A stretch of DNA of 64,000 bases from Pseudoalteromonas piratica. GTDB lineage: Bacteria; Pseudomonadota; Gammaproteobacteria; Enterobacterales; Alteromonadaceae. The stretch is taken from assembly GCF_000788395.1 (NCBI RefSeq), contig NZ_CP009888.1, positions 2,066,001 to 2,130,000 of the forward strand, read 5' to 3'. Of the stretch, positions 55,612-64,000 are shown one piece after another. A program made the translations under genes and the position numbers. Each line of letters opens with the position of its first letter. Position 1 is the first letter of the stretch. The notes under the pieces were generated by a model. The model made no database searches. It was not told the DNA's origin and saw only the letters and a list, made by a program, of their open reading frames with translations.

Positions 55612-55787
55612 ATACATCAATTACGGTCATTTTTAGGTGCTTGTTGCGCTAGAACAATGACTAACATTGGTACTCATTTTGTTTTCTTTAATTCTTGTTT
55701 TTGTCATTCAATTGTCATCTCAAAGCGTTTTGCTAGAAAAACCTCAGCAAAATTGAGCAAATTTCAAGAAAAGCACTAAAATTAATG

Positions 55788-55817
55788 TTGACACCGGTGT
55801 CATGGATCGGTTTTAAT
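55788..55817 (+). promoter_or_regulatory. edd-eda-gap promoter
   Basis: A consensus -35 TTGACA (55788-55793) and a TTTAAT -10 (55812-55817) are 18 bp apart. Operator 1 covers the -35 and operator 2 falls at about the transcription start. Confidence 0.65.
55789..55802. promoter_or_regulatory. LacI-type operator TGACACCGGTGTCA (edd, site 1)
   Basis: A perfect palindrome identical to the glk site, overlapping the -35 box of the edd promoter. Confidence 0.85.
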
Positions 55818-55821
55818 ATTG

Positions 55822-55835
55822 TGACACCGGTGTCA
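55822..55835. promoter_or_regulatory. LacI-type operator TGACACCGGTGTCA (edd, site 2)
   Basis: A second identical palindrome, 33 bp centre to centre from site 1. That is about three helical turns, so both lie on the same face of the DNA and could be bound cooperatively. Confidence 0.85.
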
Positions 55836-55968
55836 TGGAGTGGTTGTGAGAGACACTCGATACCGGACCTTTGAACGGGTAGACAAAGACGCTCGGTACT
55901 TAGACTAGTAGGAGTCTCTAATTTAAGTACTGAGCCTTTTTCCCAAATCTTTATGAATGAGTGCGAAA

Positions 55969-57831
55969 ATGCTACATCCAAGAATCCAAGAAGTAACCGA
56001 AAGAATTATTGAACGCAGCAAAGCAACACGTCAGGCGTATATTGCGCGCATGGATGCAGCTAAATCAAAGGAGCGCGTTCGCGCTGGTTTAGGTTGCGGT
56101 AACCTTGCACACGTCATGGCCGCTTGTTCAAGTTCAGAAAAAGCACTACTAACTAAAGACGAACAACCTAATCTTGGTATTATCAATTCATACAACGACA
56201 TGCTTTCAGCGCATGTGCCTTACAAAGAATACCCAGATCTAATCAAAAAGGTTGCAACCAAATTTAATGCTACTGCACAAGTTGCCGGTGGCGTACCTGC
56301 TATGTGTGATGGTGTGACGCAAGGCCGTGATGGCATGGAGCTTTCACTTTTTTCCCGTGATGTGATTGCAATGTCTACGGCTGTTTCACTGTCGCACGAT
56401 GTTTTTGACGGCGTTTTTTGCCTTGGTCTGTGTGACAAAATTGTCCCAGGTCTGGTAATTGGTTCACTATCTTTTGGCCATTTACCTATTTTCTTCTTAC
56501 CTGCAGGGCCTATGCCTTCAGGTATTCCAAATAAAGAAAAAGCACGTATTCGCCAAAAGTTTGCACAAGGCTTAGTTGGTCGAGATGAATTGCTTGCTGC
56601 AGAAAGTGCGTCATACCACAGTGCAGGTACCTGTACTTTCTACGGTACCGCGAATTCAAACCAAATGTTGATGGAAATTATGGGCTTACATTTACCTGGT
56701 AGCTCATTTGTAAATCCATACACAGAATTACGTGATGGTTTAACAGTAAATGCGGTTGAACTAATGCTTAACCAATTGATTAGTACAAAAGATGCTAATC
56801 CAATTGGTGAAATTGTAAGTGAAAAAACCATTGTTAATGGCTTAGTGGGCTTATTAGCAACAGGTGGTTCAACCAACCACGCGATCCATTTAGTTGCGAT
56901 GGCAAAAGCAGCAGGTGTTGAAATCACTTGGAAAGACATGTCGGATATTTCTGAAGTAGTACCACTTCTTGCACGTGTTTATCCAAATGGTTCTGCCGAT
57001 GTTAACCATTTCCACGCGGCAGGTGGTTTACCGTTCCTAGTGAAAGAATTATTAAAAGGTGGTTTCTTACACGAAGATGTGAAAACCATTGTTGGTAATA
57101 GCCTAAATGACTACACCAAAGAGCCTGTTATTGACACGTCAGTAATCGCAACGGACAACCAAATTGCAGCGAAAATTAAATGGCAAGATTGCCCTGAAAC
57201 TTCGCACGACGAAGACGTGCTTCGTCCAATTGAAAACCCATTTAACCCTCAAGGTGGCTTACAGCTACTAACAGGTAACTTAGGTCATGCAGTAATTAAA
57301 GTGTCTGCAGTACAAGAGCAGCACCAAGTAGTTACCGCACCTGCAAAAGTATTTAACTCGCAAGCAGCCCTGCAAGATGCGTTTGCTCGCGGCGAATTAG
57401 AAACCGATTTTATTGCGGTAATTAAAGAGCAGGGTCCTAAAGCTAAAGGCATGCCTGAGCTTCATAAGCTAACGCCAATTATGGCTACTCTGCAAGATAA
57501 AGGCTTTAAAGTTGCGATAGTAACCGACGGTCGTATGTCAGGTGCATCAGGTAAAGTGCCTGCAGCAATTCACCTTGCGCCAGAAGCGGTAGAAGGTGGC
57601 TTTATTGCCAAAATCCGTGAAGGCGATGTAGTGACCTTAGATGCGCCAAATGGTGTGTTAAAAGTACATGTTGAAGATAACGAATTTGCACAACGTGAAA
57701 TTGAAATTAGTGAACAAGTGCAAACCTATGGCACTGGCCGTGAGTTGTTTGAAGGCATTCGTCAAACAGTGTCTAGTGCAGACTTAGGTGCCAGCGCTTT
57801 TGGCTTAATCTACCCAAATACAAACCGCTAA
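55969..57831 (+). CDS. edd: phosphogluconate dehydratase
   Basis: First enzyme of the Entner-Doudoroff pathway, turning 6-phosphogluconate into KDPG with a 4Fe-4S cluster. It has 620 aa from ATG 55969 (MLHPRIQEVTERI), against 603 in E. coli. It has family blocks SYNDMLSAHVPY, GVPAMCDGVTQGRDGMELS, LCDKIVPGL, LATGGSTNHAIHLVAMA and VTDGRMSGASGKVPAA. The cluster cysteines lie in the GNLAH-, MCDGV- and LCDKI-type motifs. It is first in edd-eda-gap. zwf and pgl are not in the window. Confidence 0.96.
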   Translation: MLHPRIQEVTERIIERSKATRQAYIARMDAAKSKERVRAGLGCGNLAHVMAACSSSEKALLTKDEQPNLGIINSYNDMLSAHVPYKEYPDLIKKVATKFNATAQVAGGVPAMCDGVTQGRDGMELSLFSRDVIAMSTAVSLSHDVFDGVFCLGLCDKIVPGLVIGSLSFGHLPIFFLPAGPMPSGIPNKEKARIRQKFAQGLVGRDELLAAESASYHSAGTCTFYGTANSNQMLMEIMGLHLPGSSFVNPYTELRDGLTVNAVELMLNQLISTKDANPIGEIVSEKTIVNGLVGLLATGGSTNHAIHLVAMAKAAGVEITWKDMSDISEVVPLLARVYPNGSADVNHFHAAGGLPFLVKELLKGGFLHEDVKTIVGNSLNDYTKEPVIDTSVIATDNQIAAKIKWQDCPETSHDEDVLRPIENPFNPQGGLQLLTGNLGHAVIKVSAVQEQHQVVTAPAKVFNSQAALQDAFARGELETDFIAVIKEQGPKAKGMPELHKLTPIMATLQDKGFKVAIVTDGRMSGASGKVPAAIHLAPEAVEGGFIAKIREGDVVTLDAPNGVLKVHVEDNEFAQREIEISEQVQTYGTGRELFEGIRQTVSSADLGASAFGLIYPNTNR

Positions 57832-57843
57832 CAGGAAGTAATA

Positions 57844-58473
57844 ATGAGTATTGAGAACATTCTTCAAGCAGCACCAGTTGTACCGGTTGTTGTAATTAAT
57901 GACCTTGAAGATGCAGTGCCACTGGCGACTGCACTTTATAACGGTGGTTTACGTGCGCTAGAAATTACTTTACGCACACCTGTTGCGGTAGAAGCAATAA
58001 AACAAATTAAACAAGCATTACCAGACGCATACGTAGGTACCGGCACGGTAATTGATAAAGCAACATTTAACGCATCACTTGAAGCGGGCGCAGATTTTAT
58101 GGTGAGCCCAGGGGTTAACGACGAACTGTTAGCACTTGCAAGCGAAACGGATGTGCCGTTTTTACCGGGCGCTGCAACACCAAGTGAAGTAATGCAGTTA
58201 GCAGCAAAAGGCTTTAAGTTTTTGAAGTTTTTCCCAGCAGAAGCTGCCGGTGGCGTGCCGATGTTGAAATCAATTTTTGGTCCACTACCACAAGTTAAGT
58301 TTTGCCCAACGGGCGGTGTAAGCTTAAACAGTGCGCCGAACTACTTAGCCTTACCAAATGTGGTATGCGTTGGTGGTACATGGATGTTAGATAAAGAACT
58401 AATCGCAAATAAAGACTGGCAAGCAATCGAAGAATTAGCGCGCCAAGCAAGTGAAGTGAATAAGGGTGAATAA
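57844..58473 (+). CDS. eda: KDPG aldolase
   Basis: Cleaves 2-keto-3-deoxy-6-phosphogluconate to pyruvate and glyceraldehyde-3-phosphate. The 209-aa class I aldolase shows [15 protein letters not shown] (catalytic Glu), [32 protein letters not shown] and the Schiff-base Lys in [12 protein letters not shown]. It starts 12 bp after edd and ends one base before the gap start. Confidence 0.97.
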   Translation: MSIENILQAAPVVPVVVINDLEDAVPLATALYNGGLRALEITLRTPVAVEAIKQIKQALPDAYVGTGTVIDKATFNASLEAGADFMVSPGVNDELLALASETDVPFLPGAATPSEVMQLAAKGFKFLKFFPAEAAGGVPMLKSIFGPLPQVKFCPTGGVSLNSAPNYLALPNVVCVGGTWMLDKELIANKDWQAIEELARQASEVNKGE

Positions 58474-58474
58474 G

Positions 58475-59479
58475 ATGATCAGAGTAGCAATCAACGGTTA
58501 TGGCCGTATTGGACGCAATGTGTTACGTGCTCTTTACGAGTCAAATCGTGAACAAGAAATTAAAATTGTTGCAATTAACGACCTAGCACCAGCTAACGTA
58601 AATGCACACCTAACGCAGTACGACTCAGTACACGGTACATTTGGCAAAAAAGTAACGCTTGCTGAGAGTACGCTAATCATCGACAACGATGAAATTGCCC
58701 TTGTACAAGAACGCGACCCTGCGAATTTACCTTGGGCTGACCTAGCGGTTGATATTGTACTTGAATGTACTGGTTTATTTACTTCGCGTGATGCAGCAGC
58801 AAAACACATTGAAGCAGGTGCTAAACGTGTAATCGTTTCAGCGCCAGGTACTGATATGGATGCAACTGTTGTTCACGGTGTTAACTCTGACGTGTTAAAT
58901 GCAGACAGCATTATTATTTCAAACGCTTCGTGTACTACTAACTGCTTAGCACCAGTTGCAAAAGCGCTTAATGACACGATTGGTATTGAACAAGGTAGCA
59001 TGACAACGATTCATGCATACACCAATGACCAAAACTTATCAGATGTGTACCACAGCGACCTATACCGTGCGCGTAGTGCTACACAAAGCATGATCCCAAC
59101 TAAAACCGGCGCAGCGAAAGCGGTAGGTTTGGTATTACCTGAACTTGCAGGCAAACTAGACGGTATGGCTGTGCGTGTACCAACAATTAACGTATCACTG
59201 GTTGATTTAACATTTGTTGCAAAGCGCGACACAACTGCTGAAGAAGTGAATGCAGCAGTTAAGGCGGCAGCAGAAGGTGCAATGGCAGAAGTACTTGAGT
59301 ACAACGAAGCGCCACTTGTATCAATTGATTTTAACCACAACCCAGCATCGTCTGTATTTGATGCAACACAAACTAAGGTTGATGGTAAGTTAGTTAAAGT
59401 GATGGCTTGGTATGATAATGAATGGGGTTTCTCAAACCGTATGCTTGACCAAGTTACAGCATTAGGTAAATTCTTATAA
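58475..59479 (+). CDS. gap: glyceraldehyde-3-phosphate dehydrogenase
   Basis: A 334-aa GAPDH from ATG 58475 ([20 protein letters not shown]); a GTG at 58466 is less likely. The catalytic Cys is in [15 protein letters not shown], followed by [16 protein letters not shown] and [12 protein letters not shown]. Placed after eda, it oxidises the glyceraldehyde-3-phosphate made by the aldolase, completing the lower branch in one operon. The genome may hold other gap copies. Confidence 0.95.
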   Translation: MIRVAINGYGRIGRNVLRALYESNREQEIKIVAINDLAPANVNAHLTQYDSVHGTFGKKVTLAESTLIIDNDEIALVQERDPANLPWADLAVDIVLECTGLFTSRDAAAKHIEAGAKRVIVSAPGTDMDATVVHGVNSDVLNADSIIISNASCTTNCLAPVAKALNDTIGIEQGSMTTIHAYTNDQNLSDVYHSDLYRARSATQSMIPTKTGAAKAVGLVLPELAGKLDGMAVRVPTINVSLVDLTFVAKRDTTAEEVNAAVKAAAEGAMAEVLEYNEAPLVSIDFNHNPASSVFDATQTKVDGKLVKVMAWYDNEWGFSNRMLDQVTALGKFL

Positions 59480-59494
59480 TTTACACTTAATTAA

Positions 59495-59525
59495 AAAACA
59501 GCTGCTTGTGCAGCTGTTTTTGTTT
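59495..59525 (+). terminator. terminator of the edd-eda-gap operon
   Basis: Stem AAAACAGCTGC / GCAGCTGTTTT, loop TTGT, followed by TGTTTG. It lies 15 bp after the gap stop codon. Confidence 0.88.
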
Positions 59526-59705
59526 GTACCGCGCTTATTTCAGTCTATTTCTTTTCTAAATTAACCAACCCTTTGCCGATAACCTAACAGAAACTTAAAC
59601 ACGCTTTAAACTAAAATATATTTAATATTGCGGTAACAAGAGTAAGGTGACTCAAATGCTAAAATTAGTTACTATTCGCACGTTAAAGATAACAAGGAGT
59701 TGTGA

Positions 59706-60401
59706 GTGCGATTTGCCGTTTCACTGCTAATATTCGTTTCGTTTGCTGTGGTAGCTGTTAAATATATTGAACAGCTAAATTTTGGCGACTTAATGAATCG
59801 TGTAGAAGAGGTTTATGGTAAACGCGCGGTTACACGCACACAAGACTGGTTAGCCTTTTTAAAAGACCATGACGATAGTTCGGAATGGCAAAAAATTAAT
59901 AAAGTGAACCACTTCTTTAATAAGCACATTGAATACAAAACGGATGAAGCGCTCTGGGGCAAAAAAGATTATTGGGCTAACCCAATAGAAACCCTAGGCA
60001 GAGGTATGGGGGATTGTGAAGATTATGCTATTGCAAAGTACTTTAGTTTAATTTCACTCGGCGTACCGGAAGACAAAATTCGCTTAATGTATGTTCGACA
60101 ACTCACAGTAAATGAGCCGCATATGGTGCTAATTTACTTTGAAAGCCCAGGAGATGTGCCGTTTGTTCTCGATAATTTTAATCACAAAGTTTTAGCGGCA
60201 ACGAAAAGGCGCGATTTAAAACCAATTTACAGTTTTAACGGCCAAGGATTGTGGCTTGCAAAAGCAAAAGGTTTAGGTAAAAAAGTTAAAAATAGCAGAG
60301 GCGTGTCTGCTTGGAACAAAATGCTAGAACGCATTGAACAGGGAGAGTTAAATACATTGGAAACAAATCTATCAGAGGCAAGTTATGCAAAGCTTAATTA
60401 A
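59706..60401 (+). CDS. lapG: LapG-type periplasmic cysteine protease
   Basis: A 231-aa bacterial transglutaminase-like cysteine protease. An N-terminal hydrophobic signal (residues 3-18) exports it. The catalytic residues are Cys in GMGDCEDYAIAKY, His in NEPHMVLIYF and Asp in VLDNFNHKV. LapG cuts the N-terminal retention module off giant surface adhesins, releasing biofilm cells. The start is GTG 59706, preceded by AAGGAG (59694-59699). It overlaps the lapD gene by 17 bp. The adhesin substrate is not in the window. Confidence 0.9.
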   Translation: MRFAVSLLIFVSFAVVAVKYIEQLNFGDLMNRVEEVYGKRAVTRTQDWLAFLKDHDDSSEWQKINKVNHFFNKHIEYKTDEALWGKKDYWANPIETLGRGMGDCEDYAIAKYFSLISLGVPEDKIRLMYVRQLTVNEPHMVLIYFESPGDVPFVLDNFNHKVLAATKRRDLKPIYSFNGQGLWLAKAKGLGKKVKNSRGVSAWNKMLERIEQGELNTLETNLSEASYAKLN

Positions 60402-62376
60402 CAAGGGAATGAGCCTTAAAGTTCAAATTTATGGCCTGCTATTTTTACTAGCGACGGTCACGTTTTTTGGTCGCTTATATGTGAATGTTGAAAGCACCAA
60501 AGAATATTTTCAAGAGCAAATGAGCAGCCATGCGCAAGATGCTGCAACCAGTTTAGGCCTCTCAATTTCTCCTTACATGGATGAAGAAAATATTGTGATT
60601 GCCGAAACCATGATGGCAGCAATTTTTGACTCAGGTTATTACAAAAGTATGCAATTAGTGTCACCTGATGGTGATGTTATGTTAGAGCGTAATAACCCGT
60701 CGGCCATTGAGGGCGTTCCTAACTGGTTTATTGAGTGGGTTGATTTACAAGCGCCGACACAAACCAGTGAAGTGAGTAGTGGCTGGCAAATTGCCGGAAC
60801 ACTCTATGTAACAAGCCACCCTGGTGTGTCGTATTTTAAAATTTGGAAATTCACAAAACGTGCTGCTATTGGCTCGTTTTTACTTATTTTAGTGTGTTAT
60901 CTCTTAGCGTATTTTATTTTAAAAGCGATATTTAAACCATTAAATAGCTTAGAAAACCAAGCTAATGCGGTGTCACAAAAGCGCTTTGAGCAAAACTCAA
61001 ATGTACCGTTTACATCAGAGTTAAGAGTGGTGACTGCGGCGATGAATAAAATGGTGGCGAATTTACAAAAAAACTTCGATGCCATGACCAAGCAAACAGA
61101 AAAGCTCACTAAAGAAGTATTAGTTGATGACTTAACAGAGCTTGGCAACCGACGTGCATTTAGTAGTTACTTTGCTGCTAATAAAGCACAAATTCATAGT
61201 GATGATGTTCACAGTATGTGTTTGATCACCTTACCTTCACTACAACAACTTAATACTGAACAAGGTTATCAAGCCGGTGATGAATATGTAAGTGAAGTCA
61301 CGGATATTCTTATCGATAAAACTAAAGAATACGATAGCAGTAAAATATTCAGAATTGCAGGTGGTTCACTAGCGATTATATTTGATTATGACAAAGCTTT
61401 TTTGAATGGGTTTTTAAACGAGCTAAATCATACCTTTAACCACAGAAACTCTAACCGGTACGATCACGGCTATGCCACGGTAAGCATTACTGAATTTAAC
61501 CAACATGATGAATTAAAAGATGTATTGAGTAATCTTGATACAGCATCAACACTTGCGCAGCAGGGTGTGAAGGGTGCTGACAATGTTGACACCCGCTTTG
61601 GTTTAAACGAATGGCGTGCAATTATTAATAATATTATTGCATCGGGCGAGATTAATTTTAGCTTTCAGCCAGTTAAATTGAATGGTAACGACAAAGTCGG
61701 ACTTTATTACGAAGTATTTTCGCGTTTTGTTCACAATAATGAGCAAGTAAACAATGCCCAGTTATTTGCGATGGCAGAGCGCTTAAACCTAACCATGGAA
61801 CTTGATAAAAAACTCATCAGAAGTTTTATTGAGTTAAAAGAAACACATTATGATAAAACCTTTGCGCTTAACCTAAGCCGAGAAGCATTTTATTCAGAAG
61901 AATTTTTAAACTGGTTAAAAATGTACAGTGAAGTAAAAGCCACGCTTAAAAATAACCTTATTTTTGAAATAAAAGAGTCTGTATTACTTGATGATGTAAC
62001 CGCAGCAGCAAATGCCATTGCCGAATTCAAATTAATTGGTATTGATACCTGTATTGAACATTTTGGTACTAGTCTAACCTCGTTTAAATATCTACAAGGT
62101 TTGGACGTTGAATACATTAAAATTGACGGCACCTACACCCAAGATCTGCTGATAAATAGACAAAATAACTTTTTTATTCAAACTATTAATAATATTTGCC
62201 ACAGCCTAGGTATTAAAGTAATTACGTGTTTAATAGAAAACAAAGAGACACTTAGCTTGATCGAAGAATTAGGGTGCGATGGTGCACAAGGAAACTATAT
62301 TCAAAAACCATTAAATATTTCACAAAAAACCGAAGAAAACGTGTTTACATTTCATACCAAAGGTTTAGAATTGTAA
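60385..62376 (+). CDS. lapD: LapD-type c-di-GMP receptor with degenerate GGDEF and EAL
   Basis: A 663-aa inner-membrane receptor. TM1 (about 14-34), periplasmic LapD/MoxY-N domain (35-158), TM2 (161-180), HAMP (181-235). The GGDEF is degenerate (AGGSLAII at 325-332) and so is the EAL (YEV at 442-444, IEHF at 557-560). Loss of both active sites is the hallmark of LapD, which binds c-di-GMP with the EAL domain and sequesters LapG in the periplasm. It overlaps lapG, so the pair is one switch controlling an adhesin. The GGDEF-EAL protein at 3.5 kb could be one of many suppliers of c-di-GMP. Confidence 0.9.
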   Translation: MQSLINKGMSLKVQIYGLLFLLATVTFFGRLYVNVESTKEYFQEQMSSHAQDAATSLGLSISPYMDEENIVIAETMMAAIFDSGYYKSMQLVSPDGDVMLERNNPSAIEGVPNWFIEWVDLQAPTQTSEVSSGWQIAGTLYVTSHPGVSYFKIWKFTKRAAIGSFLLILVCYLLAYFILKAIFKPLNSLENQANAVSQKRFEQNSNVPFTSELRVVTAAMNKMVANLQKNFDAMTKQTEKLTKEVLVDDLTELGNRRAFSSYFAANKAQIHSDDVHSMCLITLPSLQQLNTEQGYQAGDEYVSEVTDILIDKTKEYDSSKIFRIAGGSLAIIFDYDKAFLNGFLNELNHTFNHRNSNRYDHGYATVSITEFNQHDELKDVLSNLDTASTLAQQGVKGADNVDTRFGLNEWRAIINNIIASGEINFSFQPVKLNGNDKVGLYYEVFSRFVHNNEQVNNAQLFAMAERLNLTMELDKKLIRSFIELKETHYDKTFALNLSREAFYSEEFLNWLKMYSEVKATLKNNLIFEIKESVLLDDVTAAANAIAEFKLIGIDTCIEHFGTSLTSFKYLQGLDVEYIKIDGTYTQDLLINRQNNFFIQTINNICHSLGIKVITCLIENKETLSLIEELGCDGAQGNYIQKPLNISQKTEENVFTFHTKGLEL

Positions 62377-62423
62377 AAAAATTTATGCAACCTAGTTGCT
62401 GGGCTTTGTTAAAGGACGTTTTA

Positions 62424-62894
62424 ATGAAAAAATTAACAACTGCTTCGTTATTAGCTTTAGGCTTAATTGCGAACACAAGTTTCTCTGTAAACGCAGAAGA
62501 AAGTGTGGATGTTACAACTCAAATACAAGAAGCTGCAGCTTCAGGTGATACAACAGCACTTGAATCATTGGTTGCGCAACTTGTAGAAGCCAATGCTTCT
62601 AACGAAGATGTGTTACAACAAATCGCTGATGCTGCAAATGCTGCTGGCATGAACTCAGATACATTTACATCTATCGCAGTTGCGAATGGTGTGGATGCAA
62701 CGGTTGCAAGCAATGTAACAAATTCATTTACTGCTGCAGGTCCAGGTAATAGCCAGGGTGGTCAAAATGCTAATACTAACAATAATGGTGTTGGTAATGG
62801 TGTTGGCGGTGGTCGCACAGGTAACCGTGGTAACCAAGGTGGTAACGGCGGCGGCGGCGGCGGCGGCGGTATTTCTGAAACCAACGGTAATTAA
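62424..62894 (+). CDS. secreted glycine/asparagine-rich small protein
   Basis: A 156-aa protein from ATG 62424, preceded by AAAGGA. The signal peptide is residues 1-25 (MKKLTTASLLALGLIANTSF, then cleavage near VNAEE). The middle (26-105) is helical, acidic and Ala-rich. The tail (from about 108) is low-complexity Gly/Asn, including a run of about seven Gly encoded by a GGC repeat at 62847-62867. The family is not recognised. Being 50 bp after lapD on the same strand, it may belong to biofilm or surface functions, but that is inference. Confidence 0.8.
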   Translation: MKKLTTASLLALGLIANTSFSVNAEESVDVTTQIQEAAASGDTTALESLVAQLVEANASNEDVLQQIADAANAAGMNSDTFTSIAVANGVDATVASNVTNSFTAAGPGNSQGGQNANTNNNGVGNGVGGGRTGNRGNQGGNGGGGGGGGISETNGN

Positions 62895-62898
62895 TTTT

Positions 62899-62923
62899 AA
62901 AAGCCCTCGTTTGAGGGCTTTTT
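62899..62923 (+). terminator. terminator after the glycine-rich protein gene
   Basis: Stem AAAAGCCCTC / GAGGGCTTTT with loop GTTT and a T-run overlapping the stem, directly after the stop codon. Confidence 0.88.
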
Positions 62924-63013
62924 ACTTTTTAAGCTATTATATTTTAAGTTTATTGGTTAATTCAGACTTTTAAAATAATTTAATCTAGTTTCTTAAATAG
63001 CGAAAGGAATTAT

Positions 63014-64000
<987 letters not shown>

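Larger units (their letters stand above)
55551..55968. other. edd upstream regulatory region
   Basis: About 420 bp without a gene. It holds a terminator for the preceding regulator gene (55584-55611) and the edd promoter with two operators (55788-55835). A further 130 bp of leader to the edd ATG contains no clear structure. A frame at 55597-55779 looks like noise. Confidence 0.6.

Overview
The window looks like a chromosome segment from a marine gammaproteobacterium of the order Alteromonadales, most likely Pseudoalteromonas or a close relative. The reasons are moderate AT richness, gammaproteobacterial housekeeping genes (metG, mrp, dcd, alaA, dapE, ackA-pta, yfbV, rlmA, xthA, recCBD, ychJ, sulA, two tRNA-Tyr), and a maltodextrin locus of the TonB receptor / halogenase-like / MFS / GH13 / GH15 type with an Entner-Doudoroff operon, a layout typical of that order. 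The genus is an inference from gene content, not from a search.

Layout. 1-9.4 kb: metG (cut by the window edge), mrp-dcd, a DTW-domain tRNA-modifying enzyme, a GGDEF-EAL protein divergent from a lone Hpt protein, alaA, then an opposing overlapping run yffB-dapE-M15 peptidase. 9.4-11.2 kb: a KAP-family P-loop NTPase gene between two perfect 58-bp copies of the yffB start region. It splits what must have been one operon (ACT protein, EIIA-like protein, yffB, dapE, M15 peptidase). 11.2-18.6 kb: the EIIA-like protein without its catalytic histidines, the ACT-domain protein, pta-ackA, yfbV, rlmA, a CbiM-like membrane protein and xthA. 18.7-27.4 kb: overlapping recC-recB-recD. 27.4-34 kb: a small membrane peptide, a pentapeptide-repeat potassium channel, a REC-TPR protein, a YgjP-like metallopeptidase, two identical tRNA-Tyr genes with about 17 copies of a 7-bp repeat between them, ychJ, SOS-controlled sulA and a Sel1-repeat protein.

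34-39.9 kb: a purine permease, then a compact CDP-glycerol-type cluster (three TagF-like transferases, a TagD-like cytidylyltransferase, an SDR). 39.9-53.3 kb: maltodextrin utilisation, with alpha-glucosidase divergent from TonB receptor, halogenase-like protein, alpha-amylase, MFS transporter and lipoprotein glucoamylase, closed by a LacI-type regulator. Two near-identical TACGTATGCA operators lie between the divergent units. 53.5-59.5 kb: glucokinase, a second LacI-type regulator, edd, eda and gap, with three copies of the perfect palindrome TGACACCGGTGTCA in the two promoter regions. Together these genes take up maltodextrins, cut them to glucose, phosphorylate it and send it down the Entner-Doudoroff route. 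59.7-62.9 kb: a LapG/LapD pair and a secreted glycine-rich small protein. 63.0 kb to the end: a galE pseudogene.

The least explained parts are the KAP cassette with its 58-bp flanking duplication, the heptamer array between the tRNA-Tyr genes, the CDP-glycerol cluster, and the EIIA-like protein without active-site histidines.
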